Source of the DNA: VMCP01 sp964527775
Lineage (GTDB): Bacteria; Bacteroidota; Bacteroidia; NS11-12g; UBA955
Assembly (NCBI GenBank): GCA_964527775.1
Contig: CAZGQS010000003.1
Span: 1-64,000, forward strand
Direction: 5' to 3'
DNA length: 64,000 bases
The notes below the pieces were generated by a model. The model did no database searches and was not told the origin of the DNA. It was given only the letters and a program-made list of their open reading frames with translations. Numbering within the stretch: position 1 is the stretch's first letter; each line of letters begins with the position of its first letter. The translations under genes and the position numbers were made by a program. Below are positions 25,671 through 34,848 of the stretch, piece after piece.

Positions 25671-28439
25671 ATGATGCAATTGAATTGGAAGCAATCGCTT
25701 ATTGCTGCGGCATTTTTCACCTCAGCTCAAGCATTTTCCCAAGCAACTCAGATTGATTCTTCTGCCGAAGGAATTGATGAAGTTGTTGTGGTTGGTTACA
25801 CTAAATCTACCAAAAAAGAACTTACCGGCGCAGTTGGTAGTGTAAAAGGTGCCGATTTAGTGAAACAACCAGTACTTACTGCCACACAAGCCATCCAAGG
25901 AAAACTTGCAGGTGTGCAAATTACCAATTTTGGTGCTCCTGGCTCAGCACCAACTGTCAGAATCAGAGGAACAGGTTCAGTAATTGGAGGTGCAGAACCC
26001 TTGTATGTGGTTGATGGGATTATCACTGATGATATTAGAAATATTGCAACTTCAGATATTCTTTCTGTAGACGTTCTGAAAGATGCATCTTCAACTGCTA
26101 TTTATGGAGTTAGAGCTGCTAATGGGGTGATATTGATCACCACCAAAGCCGGTAAAAGAGGTACTTCTTCGGTTAGTTACGATGGATTTTTTGGATTTAA
26201 AACCCTCACAAATAAGGTAACAATGGCGGGTCCAAATGTATATGCAGATTATTCCAATGACGCAGCCGGTACTTTTGCTATTACGCAAGACCAAATTACA
26301 GGGAAAACAGATTGGATGGATGCAATTACACGCGTTGGATTGCAACACAATCACTCTATTGCAATTTCCGGAGGCGGTGAAAAAAATGCCTCCTTCTTTT
26401 CGGTGAATTACTTGAAAGAAGAAGGAATCCTCAAAGGAAATGATTACGAACGCTTAACCATTAGAAGCAACAACGATTATTACATTGGTAAAAAGTTAAA
26501 AGTCGGTAATACGTTGAATATAAGCAATTATAAGTCAAATAACAAGCCTTTCAGCGTGTTTACTCAAGCCTACAACGCAGCTCCGTTGTATGATGCTGTC
26601 ATTTCACCCGGTGTTTATGGTTACACAGACGTGAATAACGTAGGTAACCCTTTGGCCACCCTTGATTATACCGATGACCAATCATTTGGCTATAGAATGA
26701 TGGGTAACGTTTTTGCTGAACTAAAGCCCGCAAAAGGAGTGACATTGTCATCTAGTTATGGAACGGATATTTACGATAATAACGGACAAAATTACCAAAC
26801 CCGTTATCGTGTGAGTGCTACGCAACGGTATGACACTACCACGTTGACTATGAGCAATAATACCGGTTATCGCTGGGTATGGAACAACTTGGCGTTTTAT
26901 GATAAAGACATCAATAAAGACCATAAGTTTAAGTTTTTAGCGGGACATACCAGAGAAAGATACGACGGTGAGATGTATGCTATTTCGCGAGATGGCGTTC
27001 CATCAGCGCCTCAATACCGATATATCAATACTGGTACATCAACCATCCAAGGAAATATATTGTATCAGAGACCGGTATCTGATTATGGCAGAAGAGAGAG
27101 TTTTTTAGCAAAAGTCAATTACACGTTTGCAGATAAGTTCTTTTTGTCTGGATCTATGAGAAGAGACGGTTCATCGAAGTTTCCCGTTCAAAATCGTTGG
27201 GGCAATTTTCCATCTTTGGGATTGGGTTGGGAGCTTACCAAAGAATCGTTTTTGAGAAAGTCGGCAAATCTGAATTACTTGAAATTGAGGGCTTCTTGGG
27301 GTAAAGTTGGAAATGACCGAATTGAACCAGCTGAGTTTGTTACCTTGCTTTCTACCGGATTGAACGCCGTTTTTGGCAATGGGGACCTTCAAAATGGTTC
27401 TACCATCGCCGAAATTAAAGATCCCAATTTGAAGTGGGAAGTAACTACTGAATACGATTTTGGGGTTGATTATGAACTTTTCCGAGGACGTGTAACCGGT
27501 ACCATTGATTATTATTACAAACTAACCAATGGCGCATTATTTAACGTTCCTTTATCTGCCGGACTTGGTGACAACAACAACAGCATGTTGACCAACGCTG
27601 CTGATATATCGAATACAGGGGTAGAGGTGACTATTGGGTACAGGTCCAAAGAAAACAAAGCATTGAAATGGAGCACCAATCTAACGGCTACATTCAACAG
27701 AAATAGAGTGGAAAATCTAGGCTTGGGAAGACCAACAAACTACGGAAGCTTGAACAATGGTGAGTTTGCAACCAGAGTTGCTGCTGGTCAACCCATTGGA
27801 GTGTTTTGGGTGTATGAAACCGATGGAATCTTCCAAAATAAAGACGAAGTGAATGCGGCTCCGCATCTTTTTGGAACCCAACCCGGTGATTTTAAATTGG
27901 TAGATAAAAATGGCGACGGACAAATAACCGACTTAGATCGTGTGTATGTGGGTTCGCATCAGCCTATAGTTTATTTGGGATGGAACAGCCAATTTTCTTG
28001 GAAAAATTGGGATTTAAACATTGACTTTTTCAGTAATATCGGGAATAAGGTATTCAACGGCAAGAAGACGGTGAGATACGGCGGAAGTTACAATGTAGAA
28101 TATGCTGTAGCTCAAAATCGTTGGACGCTCGAAAAACCATCTAATACCGTTCCACGGGCGTATAACGGGGTACCTAAACCCAGCGATTATTATGTAGAGA
28201 GCGGTAGTTATTTGAGACTGAACAACTTCTCATTGGGATATACAGCTAACGAAGCATTGAAGACCAAATGGGGAGCCAAATCAGTGAGATTTTATATTAC
28301 TGGTCAAAACCTATTTACATTGAAAGCTTACAGCGGATTTACTGCTGAATTGCCAGGTGCTCCGCCAGAGGCTGGAATTGAACTCAATATTTATCCAACG
28401 TCACGAACCGTTTTAACCGGTTTACAAATTCAATTTTAA
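25671..28439 (+). CDS. SusC/RagA family TonB-dependent transporter
   Basis: A 922-residue outer-membrane TonB-dependent transporter of the SusC class, which imports oligosaccharides together with its SusD lid. A signal peptide (cleavage near AFSQ, residue 25) is followed within about ten residues by the TonB-box-like sequence IDEVVVVGYT, then the plug domain (TATQAIQGKLAGVQI, SVDVLKDASSTAIYG, ANGVILITTK) and a 22-strand barrel ending LTGLQIQF. The usual N-terminal carboxypeptidase-regulatory-like domain is absent, which explains the short length. It opens the operon with SusD 10 bases downstream. Confidence 0.95.
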   Translation: MMQLNWKQSLIAAAFFTSAQAFSQATQIDSSAEGIDEVVVVGYTKSTKKELTGAVGSVKGADLVKQPVLTATQAIQGKLAGVQITNFGAPGSAPTVRIRGTGSVIGGAEPLYVVDGIITDDIRNIATSDILSVDVLKDASSTAIYGVRAANGVILITTKAGKRGTSSVSYDGFFGFKTLTNKVTMAGPNVYADYSNDAAGTFAITQDQITGKTDWMDAITRVGLQHNHSIAISGGGEKNASFFSVNYLKEEGILKGNDYERLTIRSNNDYYIGKKLKVGNTLNISNYKSNNKPFSVFTQAYNAAPLYDAVISPGVYGYTDVNNVGNPLATLDYTDDQSFGYRMMGNVFAELKPAKGVTLSSSYGTDIYDNNGQNYQTRYRVSATQRYDTTTLTMSNNTGYRWVWNNLAFYDKDINKDHKFKFLAGHTRERYDGEMYAISRDGVPSAPQYRYINTGTSTIQGNILYQRPVSDYGRRESFLAKVNYTFADKFFLSGSMRRDGSSKFPVQNRWGNFPSLGLGWELTKESFLRKSANLNYLKLRASWGKVGNDRIEPAEFVTLLSTGLNAVFGNGDLQNGSTIAEIKDPNLKWEVTTEYDFGVDYELFRGRVTGTIDYYYKLTNGALFNVPLSAGLGDNNNSMLTNAADISNTGVEVTIGYRSKENKALKWSTNLTATFNRNRVENLGLGRPTNYGSLNNGEFATRVAAGQPIGVFWVYETDGIFQNKDEVNAAPHLFGTQPGDFKLVDKNGDGQITDLDRVYVGSHQPIVYLGWNSQFSWKNWDLNIDFFSNIGNKVFNGKKTVRYGGSYNVEYAVAQNRWTLEKPSNTVPRAYNGVPKPSDYYVESGSYLRLNNFSLGYTANEALKTKWGAKSVRFYITGQNLFTLKAYSGFTAELPGAPPEAGIELNIYPTSRTVLTGLQIQF

Positions 28440-28449
28440 AGATAACAAC

Positions 28450-29910
28450 ATGAAATCAACCATAAAATTCGCATCGTTTGCATCTGTTTTGGCGCTGACT
28501 TCGGTGAGTTGTAAAAAGAACTTTTTAGATGAGCCACCAAGGGTTCAAACAGTCAATGATTATTTTTCGACTACCAATCAGGCAGCACGTGAGATGGTCA
28601 ATGCCATTTACAACAAGCTCTACGCCTGGGAGACACATAGTTTCTCTTGGATGGGGATGACTGAAATAGCATCTGATAACAGCGATAAAGGAAGCGATCC
28701 TGGCGATACAGGCGCAGATAAAGATCAATTAGATGGGTATTTTTTCTCGCCCACCTCTATTTCTTTTGGGGAAGTCTGGAATTCCAACTACGAAGGAATT
28801 GCTCGTGCAAATAAGGCCATTGAATATATCGGAAAATTGGATTTACCCACTGCCGAAAAGGACAGATGGATTGCCGAAGCTCGTTATTTGAGGGGTTATT
28901 TCTACTTCAATTTGGTGCGTAGTTTTGGTGGTGTTCCCAAGATTGATAAAGTTCCTGTAACAGAAGAAGAAATTAGCAATACCTACGTTAGAGCTAGTGC
29001 TGATGAAATTTGGGATTTGATTGAGTCAGATTTTCAAGCAGCATTGTCACTTCCTAGTACGCAATTGGTTGATTTAGGTAGAGGAACCAGCGATGCCGCA
29101 CGTGCATTTTTAGCAAAATCAGCTTTATATAGAAAGAATTGGTCGTCTACTTTGGCTTTTTGCGAAGATTTGATTAATTCTGGACGTTATGAATTGATGG
29201 CTGATTATAGCCATATTTGGAGAGAAATTGGCGAATTTTCTAAAGAATCAATTTGGGAAGTAAACTGCAAGGGTACTGATCCCCAAAAAGGAATCATTGG
29301 ATACTTCGTGGTTCAAGCTCCGCGATCTGGAGCAAGAGGATTAGGTTGGGGATTCAATACACCAACTCTAGATTTGGTCAATGCCTATGAGCCCGGTGAT
29401 GTGAGAAAAGATGCAACCATTATGACATCTGGACAAACTTTATGGGACGGATGGGAAACAGATCCTAAACACCCCAATAAATACTATAATTATAAAGCTT
29501 ATGTGAGTAGAATTGCCGAATCGTGGGGTAAAGGCGATAATGAAACCACTAAAAATTTAAGAGTAATCAGGTATGCCGAAATATTGTTGATGGCGGCTGA
29601 AGCTGAAAATGAGCTGGGAAATGCCTCAAAGGCTTGTGATTATTTGAATATAGTTAGAAAAAGAGCGGGGCTGTCAGACTTTACATCTTCAGACCAGTCA
29701 GCGGTAAGAGAAGCTATCTGGAAAGAACGCAGAGTAGAATTGGCCTTTGAGCACGATAGAACCTTTGATCTTCGCAGACAAGGAAGAATTGGCGAAGTAA
29801 TGAGAGCACATGGAAAACCATTCGTAGACGGTAAACATGAATTGTTCCCGATTCCGCAAAGACAAATTGATTTAGGAGAAGGTAAACTCATTCAAAACCC
29901 TGGATATTAA
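28450..29910 (+). CDS. SusD/RagB family nutrient-binding lipoprotein
   Basis: A 486-residue surface lipoprotein of the SusD class. The signal peptide ends in lipobox TSVSC, followed by KKNFLDEPP, the typical mature N-terminus. TPR-like helices carry IARANKAIEYI, EARYLRGYFYFNLVRSFGGVP and VIRYAEILLMAAEAENELG, and the C-terminus has KERRVELAFEHDRTFDLRR and ELFPIPQRQIDL, all hallmarks. It forms the hinged lid of the adjacent SusC and binds glycan at the cell surface. Confidence 0.96.
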   Translation: MKSTIKFASFASVLALTSVSCKKNFLDEPPRVQTVNDYFSTTNQAAREMVNAIYNKLYAWETHSFSWMGMTEIASDNSDKGSDPGDTGADKDQLDGYFFSPTSISFGEVWNSNYEGIARANKAIEYIGKLDLPTAEKDRWIAEARYLRGYFYFNLVRSFGGVPKIDKVPVTEEEISNTYVRASADEIWDLIESDFQAALSLPSTQLVDLGRGTSDAARAFLAKSALYRKNWSSTLAFCEDLINSGRYELMADYSHIWREIGEFSKESIWEVNCKGTDPQKGIIGYFVVQAPRSGARGLGWGFNTPTLDLVNAYEPGDVRKDATIMTSGQTLWDGWETDPKHPNKYYNYKAYVSRIAESWGKGDNETTKNLRVIRYAEILLMAAEAENELGNASKACDYLNIVRKRAGLSDFTSSDQSAVREAIWKERRVELAFEHDRTFDLRRQGRIGEVMRAHGKPFVDGKHELFPIPQRQIDLGEGKLIQNPGY

Positions 29911-29931
29911 CCAATTTAACAATTTGGATAT

Positions 29932-30813
29932 ATGAAAAAACACAATTTATTCTCAATCGGATCAATGGCTTTGGTAAGCGCATTGGCCCTAAACTTCGCA
30001 TCTTGCGGAGACGAACCAGATGACAATGGTAACGGAAACACAGGTTACACCTCTTCTGACCAGATTGCTGCTTCTAACTTAGTTGCTAAGTTTTCTTTCG
30101 AAAACAGTGTTGAAGATGCAAAAGGTAACATTACAAGTGGTACTACGAACAATGTAACATTTGTTGATGGTGCTAAAGGTAAAGCCTACATGGGTTCTGC
30201 TGATGGTTACGCTTTATTTACCAACGTAGGCACTGCTGTAACTGGTATTCAGTCTGTTACAATGTCTACTTGGATTAAAACTACAAACCACGTTGATGGT
30301 GCTGAGTCTTGGTTCCAATTGTTGAACGATTCTAACTGGATTGGTAACTTTTTTGTTTTGCAAGAATCTGGTGCTGCTGGTGATTCAGTTCGTATCAAAT
30401 TCAATGTGAACAAATGGGATGCTCCAGCTTGGAAAGAGCAGTGGATGGATCTTGGCGGTGCAAACCGTTTGACTATTGGCGACGGTAACTGGCACCATGT
30501 TGCTATTTCTTACGATGCAGTATCTTCAAAAGCAGCATTTTATGTAGATGGCAAATTATTGACTATGCCAGAAGGTGTGACTAACCGTTTCGGTGATGAT
30601 CCAACAAACGGTGGTGCTCCATTGGGTCCATTGAAGTTTAAAAACGCTACTCGTTTCGTTTTCGGTTGCTACAAGCAAAATCTACCAGGCGGTACTCCTG
30701 ATGGATGGATGAAGCATTTCGATGGCGGCTTGGATGAATTCCGTATTTACGATAAAGCGTTGGCAGCTGCTGATGTTAAATCTTTGTATGATCTTGAAAA
30801 AGCAGGTAAATAA
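29932..30813 (+). CDS. LamG-like concanavalin-fold surface lipoprotein
   Basis: A 293-residue lipoprotein: signal peptide with lipobox NFASC, an acidic Gly/Asn-rich linker (DEPDDNGNGNTGY), then a LamG/concanavalin A-like domain from about residue 45 to the end. Features are LVAKFSFENSVEDAKGN, SVTMSTWIKTT, GNWHHVAISYDA and FYVDGKLL, with the closing GGLDEFRIYDKALAAADV. Its place right after SusD matches surface glycan-binding proteins (SusE/F position), so it probably binds the target polysaccharide. No catalytic residues are evident. A strong terminator-like hairpin follows its stop. Confidence 0.85.
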   Translation: MKKHNLFSIGSMALVSALALNFASCGDEPDDNGNGNTGYTSSDQIAASNLVAKFSFENSVEDAKGNITSGTTNNVTFVDGAKGKAYMGSADGYALFTNVGTAVTGIQSVTMSTWIKTTNHVDGAESWFQLLNDSNWIGNFFVLQESGAAGDSVRIKFNVNKWDAPAWKEQWMDLGGANRLTIGDGNWHHVAISYDAVSSKAAFYVDGKLLTMPEGVTNRFGDDPTNGGAPLGPLKFKNATRFVFGCYKQNLPGGTPDGWMKHFDGGLDEFRIYDKALAAADVKSLYDLEKAGK

Positions 30814-30832
30814 TTTGCTTAATCATCAATTT

Positions 30833-30869
30833 AGAATACTGCCTCGTTTTGGGGCAGTATTCTTTTTTT
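30833..30869 (+). terminator. Intrinsic terminator or attenuator inside the operon
   Basis: A perfect 11-bp stem AGAATACTGCC / GGCAGTATTCT with a nine-base loop, followed by seven Ts, ends two bases before the GH144 ATG at 30872. No new TAnnTTTG promoter is seen after it, so downstream genes probably depend on read-through. Confidence 0.8.
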
Positions 30870-30871
30870 GT

Positions 30872-32515
30872 ATGGGATTGTTTTCTTTGGTGATAATTGC
30901 ATCTTGTGGAAAAGAGCCCATCAAACAGCCGGAACCTAAGTATCCCATTCAGATGCAAAGCATTACTTGGGATGGTTCAGCGATTTATTTGGTCAAGAAA
31001 AATGCTTCTGTTAACCCAGAAGTAAAAATCTCGTTTTCACAACCATTAGACACTAACTCCGCTAAAGAGAACATCAAATTGATGTTCAATGGAGTGAGCA
31101 GCGTTGAACAAAATGTATCTTTTATTCAAGGAGATTCAACCATGGTCTTAAGACCTAAATCGCCCTTGCGTTTTTTTGCAAAATACACCTTACCCATTCC
31201 GGTAACCGTTAAATCTAGAGCAGGAGTTGCATTAGATAAACACCTGACCATCCAAATACGCACTACGTATAATAAATCTCCTAAGTTTACCAGAATTTCT
31301 AAAGAAGACTTGTTAGACTCTGTTCAAAGAAAAACACTTCGCTACTTTTGGGATTTTGCACACCCTGTAAGCGGAATGGCTCGCGAAAGAAATTCTTCCG
31401 GAGATCTAGTAACCTCTGGAGGTACCGGTTTTGGAATTATGGCATTGGTTGCAGCCGCAGATCGCAACTATTTAACCCGTAATCAGGTAGTAACTCACCT
31501 GAATAAAATGGCTGATTTCCTTTGGACAAAAGCAGATCAATTTCATGGGGCTTATCCTCATTGGTTGAGCGGTTCTACCGGAAAAACCATCGCTTTTTCA
31601 ACAAACGATGACGGTGCAGACTTGGTTGAGACTTCTTACCTCATTCAAGGCTTGCTCACCGCACGTAATTATTTCGATCAATCGTCCCCCGAAGAAACCA
31701 AACTCAGAGAAACCATTGACTCTATTTGGCATCGGGTGGATTGGTATTGGTTCACCAAAAACGGTGAGTCCAATTTATACTGGCATTGGAGTCCCAACAA
31801 AGGATTTGTCATGAACATGCAAATCAGGGGTTGGAATGAATGCTTGATTACCCACGTTTTAGCGGCAAGTTCACCCACACATCCAGTGTCTGCCAATGTT
31901 TATCATAATGGATGGGCAAGAAATGGAGGCATGAAAAACGGTCGCTCATTCTATGGGGTGAAGTTACCCCTTGGAGAAGATTATGGAGGGCCTCTCTTCT
32001 TCGCACATTATTCGTTTTTAGGGATAGATCCAAACGGACTATCAGATCAATACGCCAATTATTGGGAGCAGAATGTGAATCATTCTAAAATCAATTATTT
32101 GTATTGTAAGAACAATCCTAAGAATCAAGCGGGATACAGTGATTCTTGCTGGGGACTAACCGCTAGCGATATTCCCAATTCTTATACGGCGAGTTCACCC
32201 ACGAATGACCGTGGAGTGATAACGCCAACTGCAGCACTGAGTTCTTTTCCATATACCCCTGAAGAATCTACTAAAGCGTTAGAGTTCTTTTATTACCAAC
32301 TGGGTGACCTCATTTGGAAGGAATATGGATTTGTAGATGCATTCTCTGTGGGCGACTGTTGGGCGGCAAATAGTTTCTTGGCCATTGATCAAGGTCCAAT
32401 TATTGTGATGATGGAAAATTACAGATCTGGACTCCTTTGGAAAAACTTTACGGCGGTTCCAGAGGTTATAACTGGAATGAAAAAATTGGGCTTTCAGGCC
32501 CCTTACTTAAATTAA
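30872..32515 (+). CDS. GH144 family beta-1,2-glucanase-like lipoprotein
   Basis: A 547-residue lipoprotein (lipobox IIASC) with an N-terminal Ig-like domain (to about residue 135) and a C-terminal glucoamylase-like (alpha/alpha)6 domain typical of GH144. Conserved blocks are RYFWDFAHPVSGMARER, SGGTGFGIMAL, FHGAYPHWLSG, DDGADLVETSYLIQGLL, LYWHWSPN, NECLITHVLAASSPTHP, CWGLTAS and TPTAALSSFPYTPE. GH144 enzymes act on beta-1,2-glucan, as endo-glucanases or as sophorose-releasing exo-enzymes, so this could be either. An in-frame TTG at 30815 would give a more basic signal peptide but would place the terminator hairpin in the gene. It is followed eight bases later by the GH3 gene. Confidence 0.85.
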   Translation: MGLFSLVIIASCGKEPIKQPEPKYPIQMQSITWDGSAIYLVKKNASVNPEVKISFSQPLDTNSAKENIKLMFNGVSSVEQNVSFIQGDSTMVLRPKSPLRFFAKYTLPIPVTVKSRAGVALDKHLTIQIRTTYNKSPKFTRISKEDLLDSVQRKTLRYFWDFAHPVSGMARERNSSGDLVTSGGTGFGIMALVAAADRNYLTRNQVVTHLNKMADFLWTKADQFHGAYPHWLSGSTGKTIAFSTNDDGADLVETSYLIQGLLTARNYFDQSSPEETKLRETIDSIWHRVDWYWFTKNGESNLYWHWSPNKGFVMNMQIRGWNECLITHVLAASSPTHPVSANVYHNGWARNGGMKNGRSFYGVKLPLGEDYGGPLFFAHYSFLGIDPNGLSDQYANYWEQNVNHSKINYLYCKNNPKNQAGYSDSCWGLTASDIPNSYTASSPTNDRGVITPTAALSSFPYTPEESTKALEFFYYQLGDLIWKEYGFVDAFSVGDCWAANSFLAIDQGPIIVMMENYRSGLLWKNFTAVPEVITGMKKLGFQAPYLN

Positions 32516-32523
32516 TTATAAAA

Positions 32524-34848
32524 ATGAATTTCAAATACGGGTTTTTGGCGTTAGCCGCATGGTCATTTTTGAATGTTGGCGAAGCACAATCTTTTGATGC
32601 AAAAGCAAATCAATTTGTAGATAGTCTAATGTCAAAAATGACCTTAGATGAGAAAATTGGGCAATTGAATCTTCCTTCGGTGGGATTTGATGTGACCGGT
32701 CCGGTTTTAAGCAAAGATGTTGAAGCTAAAATTGAGCGAGGCGAAGTAGGAGGGGTGTTCAATACCTTTACTCCTGTGGCCGTCAGAAAACTTCAGGAAA
32801 AAGCCATCAAAAATACCCGTTTAGGAATTCCTCTTCTTTTGGGATACGATGTCATTCACGGACATAGAACCATTTTTCCCATTCCTTTGGGACTATCAGC
32901 CACTTGGAACTTGAAATTGGTAGAAAAATCAGCATCGGTTGCTGCCGCTGAAGCATCTGCCGATGGTTTGAATTGGACGTTTTCTCCCATGGTTGACATT
33001 GCACGCGACCCTCGATGGGGACGTGTTTCGGAAGGCGCTGGCGAAGACCCTCTATTGGGTTCTAGTATTGCCAAAGCAATGGTTTGGGGATATCAAGGCT
33101 ATAGTTTGAATGGACTTTACACCAATAATGATAAAATTATGGCGTGTGTAAAGCACTTTGCCCTTTACGGTGGCGCCGAAGCCGGAAGAGATTACAATAC
33201 CGTTGATATGAGCACTTACAAAATGTTCAACGATTATTTACCCCCTTACGAGGCAGCAATCAATGCCGGTGTGGGTACGGTGATGACCTCTTTCAACGAC
33301 ATCAACGGCATGCCTGCTACGTGCAATGAGGACTTGATTCAAGGAATTCTGCGCAAGAGATGGGGATTCGACGGCATGGTGGTTACTGATTACACTGCTA
33401 TCAACGAGCTGGAAAATCATGGAATGGGTTCACCCAAAACGATAGCGGGTCGCTCCATAAAGGCTGGTGCCGAGATGGACATGGTTGGCGAGTTGTACTT
33501 GCTTCATCTAAAAAATATTTGCAACGAGAAACCTGAATTTGTGCAGTACGTTGACCGTGCCTGCAAGAATATTTTGATTGCAAAATATAGATTGGGTTTG
33601 TTTTCTGATCCTTACAGGGGACTTGATGAAGCAAAACAATCCAAAATGTTGTCAACCGAGCATCTTGATGCTGCCTTGAAAGCAGCCGAAGAATCGTATG
33701 TGTTGCTCAAAAACGATGGTAACATTCTCCCATTGAAATCAGATGCCAAAGTGGCATTTGTGGGTCCTCACATCAAGCGCAAACGCGACTTGATTGGAAA
33801 TTGGAGCGGTGCCGGAGATTGGAAAAAATCCATCAGCATTTGGGATGCGCTTACTTCAGGAGACGCTTTGAATTCAAGCGGAGCAACCGTTAATCTAGCA
33901 AACATCAAATACGCCGAAGGCTGTAATTTATTGGAAGATGCCGATTTAATTGCGAAGTTGAATCCCCACGACGGACAAATAGATGCGCCAAAAGATGCTA
34001 AAACGTTGTTGAAAGGTGCAATTTCAGTTTCGAAAAAGTCAGATGTAATTGTGGTGGCTGTGGGAGAGACCTTTGGAATGAGTGGCGAAGCAGCATCTAG
34101 GTCTAATATTCATTTGCCAGAACATCAAGTGGAAATGATTAAAAGCCTACACAAATTGGGTAAGCCCATTGTGTTGGTATTGATGAATGGTCGTCCCTTA
34201 GTTTTAACCGATGTATTGCCTTATTGCGCTGCCGTATTGGAGTGCTGGTTCCCAGGTACACAAGGCGGTAAAGCCATTGTAAATACCCTATATGGTAAAA
34301 ATAATCCATCGGGTAAAATCACTATGAGCTTCCCTAGAAACGAAGGACAAATTCCAATATACTACAATTCACGCACTACAGGTAGACCTTTCGATAACAA
34401 CCAAAAATACACGTCGAAGTACTTAGATGTATCCAATCAACCCTTGTTTCCATTTGGATACGGACTTAGTTATTCAACGTTTGAGTATTCAAATTTGAAT
34501 GTTTATCGTTCGAATGGGGTTAAATTGACCGTTACTGTGAAAAATACTTCGAACAACGATGGTTACGAAGTGGTACAATTTTATATGAGCGATGTTGAAG
34601 CTACTTTCACCCGACCCGTTAAGCAATTGGTGGGTTTTGAAAAGGTGTGGTTAAAGGCGGGTGAAGCCAAAGAAGTGCAAATCCAGGTAACTCGCGATCA
34701 ATTAGGATATTACAACGATAAGGGTGAGTGGTTCTTCGAACCTGGAAAATTCAAATTTTCAGCAGGAGGAAGTTCACAAACAACTCAGTCTTTGGAAATA
34801 GATATTCAAAGTCTATCTCTTGGACGGACGATTACTCCCGAATTCTAA
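32524..34848 (+). CDS. GH3 beta-glucosidase (BglX-like)
   Basis: A 774-residue exported GH3 enzyme. A signal peptide (MNFKYGFLALAAW, cleavage near GEAQS) is followed by the TIM-barrel domain (MTLDEKIGQLN, GVIHGH-type YDVIHGHRTIFPIP, RVSEGAGEDPLL), the presumed nucleophile D289 in GMVVTDYTA, the alpha/beta sandwich (AEESYVLLKNDGNILPL, VVAVGETFGMSGEAASR) and a C-terminal fibronectin III-like domain (FPFGYGLSYSTFEYS). Next to GH144 it probably removes glucose from beta-1,2-linked oligosaccharides such as sophorose, as known GH3 partners do. The 3' end overlaps the convergent GH31 gene by 36 bp. Confidence 0.93.
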   Translation: MNFKYGFLALAAWSFLNVGEAQSFDAKANQFVDSLMSKMTLDEKIGQLNLPSVGFDVTGPVLSKDVEAKIERGEVGGVFNTFTPVAVRKLQEKAIKNTRLGIPLLLGYDVIHGHRTIFPIPLGLSATWNLKLVEKSASVAAAEASADGLNWTFSPMVDIARDPRWGRVSEGAGEDPLLGSSIAKAMVWGYQGYSLNGLYTNNDKIMACVKHFALYGGAEAGRDYNTVDMSTYKMFNDYLPPYEAAINAGVGTVMTSFNDINGMPATCNEDLIQGILRKRWGFDGMVVTDYTAINELENHGMGSPKTIAGRSIKAGAEMDMVGELYLLHLKNICNEKPEFVQYVDRACKNILIAKYRLGLFSDPYRGLDEAKQSKMLSTEHLDAALKAAEESYVLLKNDGNILPLKSDAKVAFVGPHIKRKRDLIGNWSGAGDWKKSISIWDALTSGDALNSSGATVNLANIKYAEGCNLLEDADLIAKLNPHDGQIDAPKDAKTLLKGAISVSKKSDVIVVAVGETFGMSGEAASRSNIHLPEHQVEMIKSLHKLGKPIVLVLMNGRPLVLTDVLPYCAAVLECWFPGTQGGKAIVNTLYGKNNPSGKITMSFPRNEGQIPIYYNSRTTGRPFDNNQKYTSKYLDVSNQPLFPFGYGLSYSTFEYSNLNVYRSNGVKLTVTVKNTSNNDGYEVVQFYMSDVEATFTRPVKQLVGFEKVWLKAGEAKEVQIQVTRDQLGYYNDKGEWFFEPGKFKFSAGGSSQTTQSLEIDIQSLSLGRTITPEF

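Noticed and set aside
30872..32515. Plain glucoamylase (starch-degrading)
   Set aside because: The Pfam-style name glucoamylase covers this fold, but the conserved blocks match GH144, whose characterised members act on beta-1,2-glucan.
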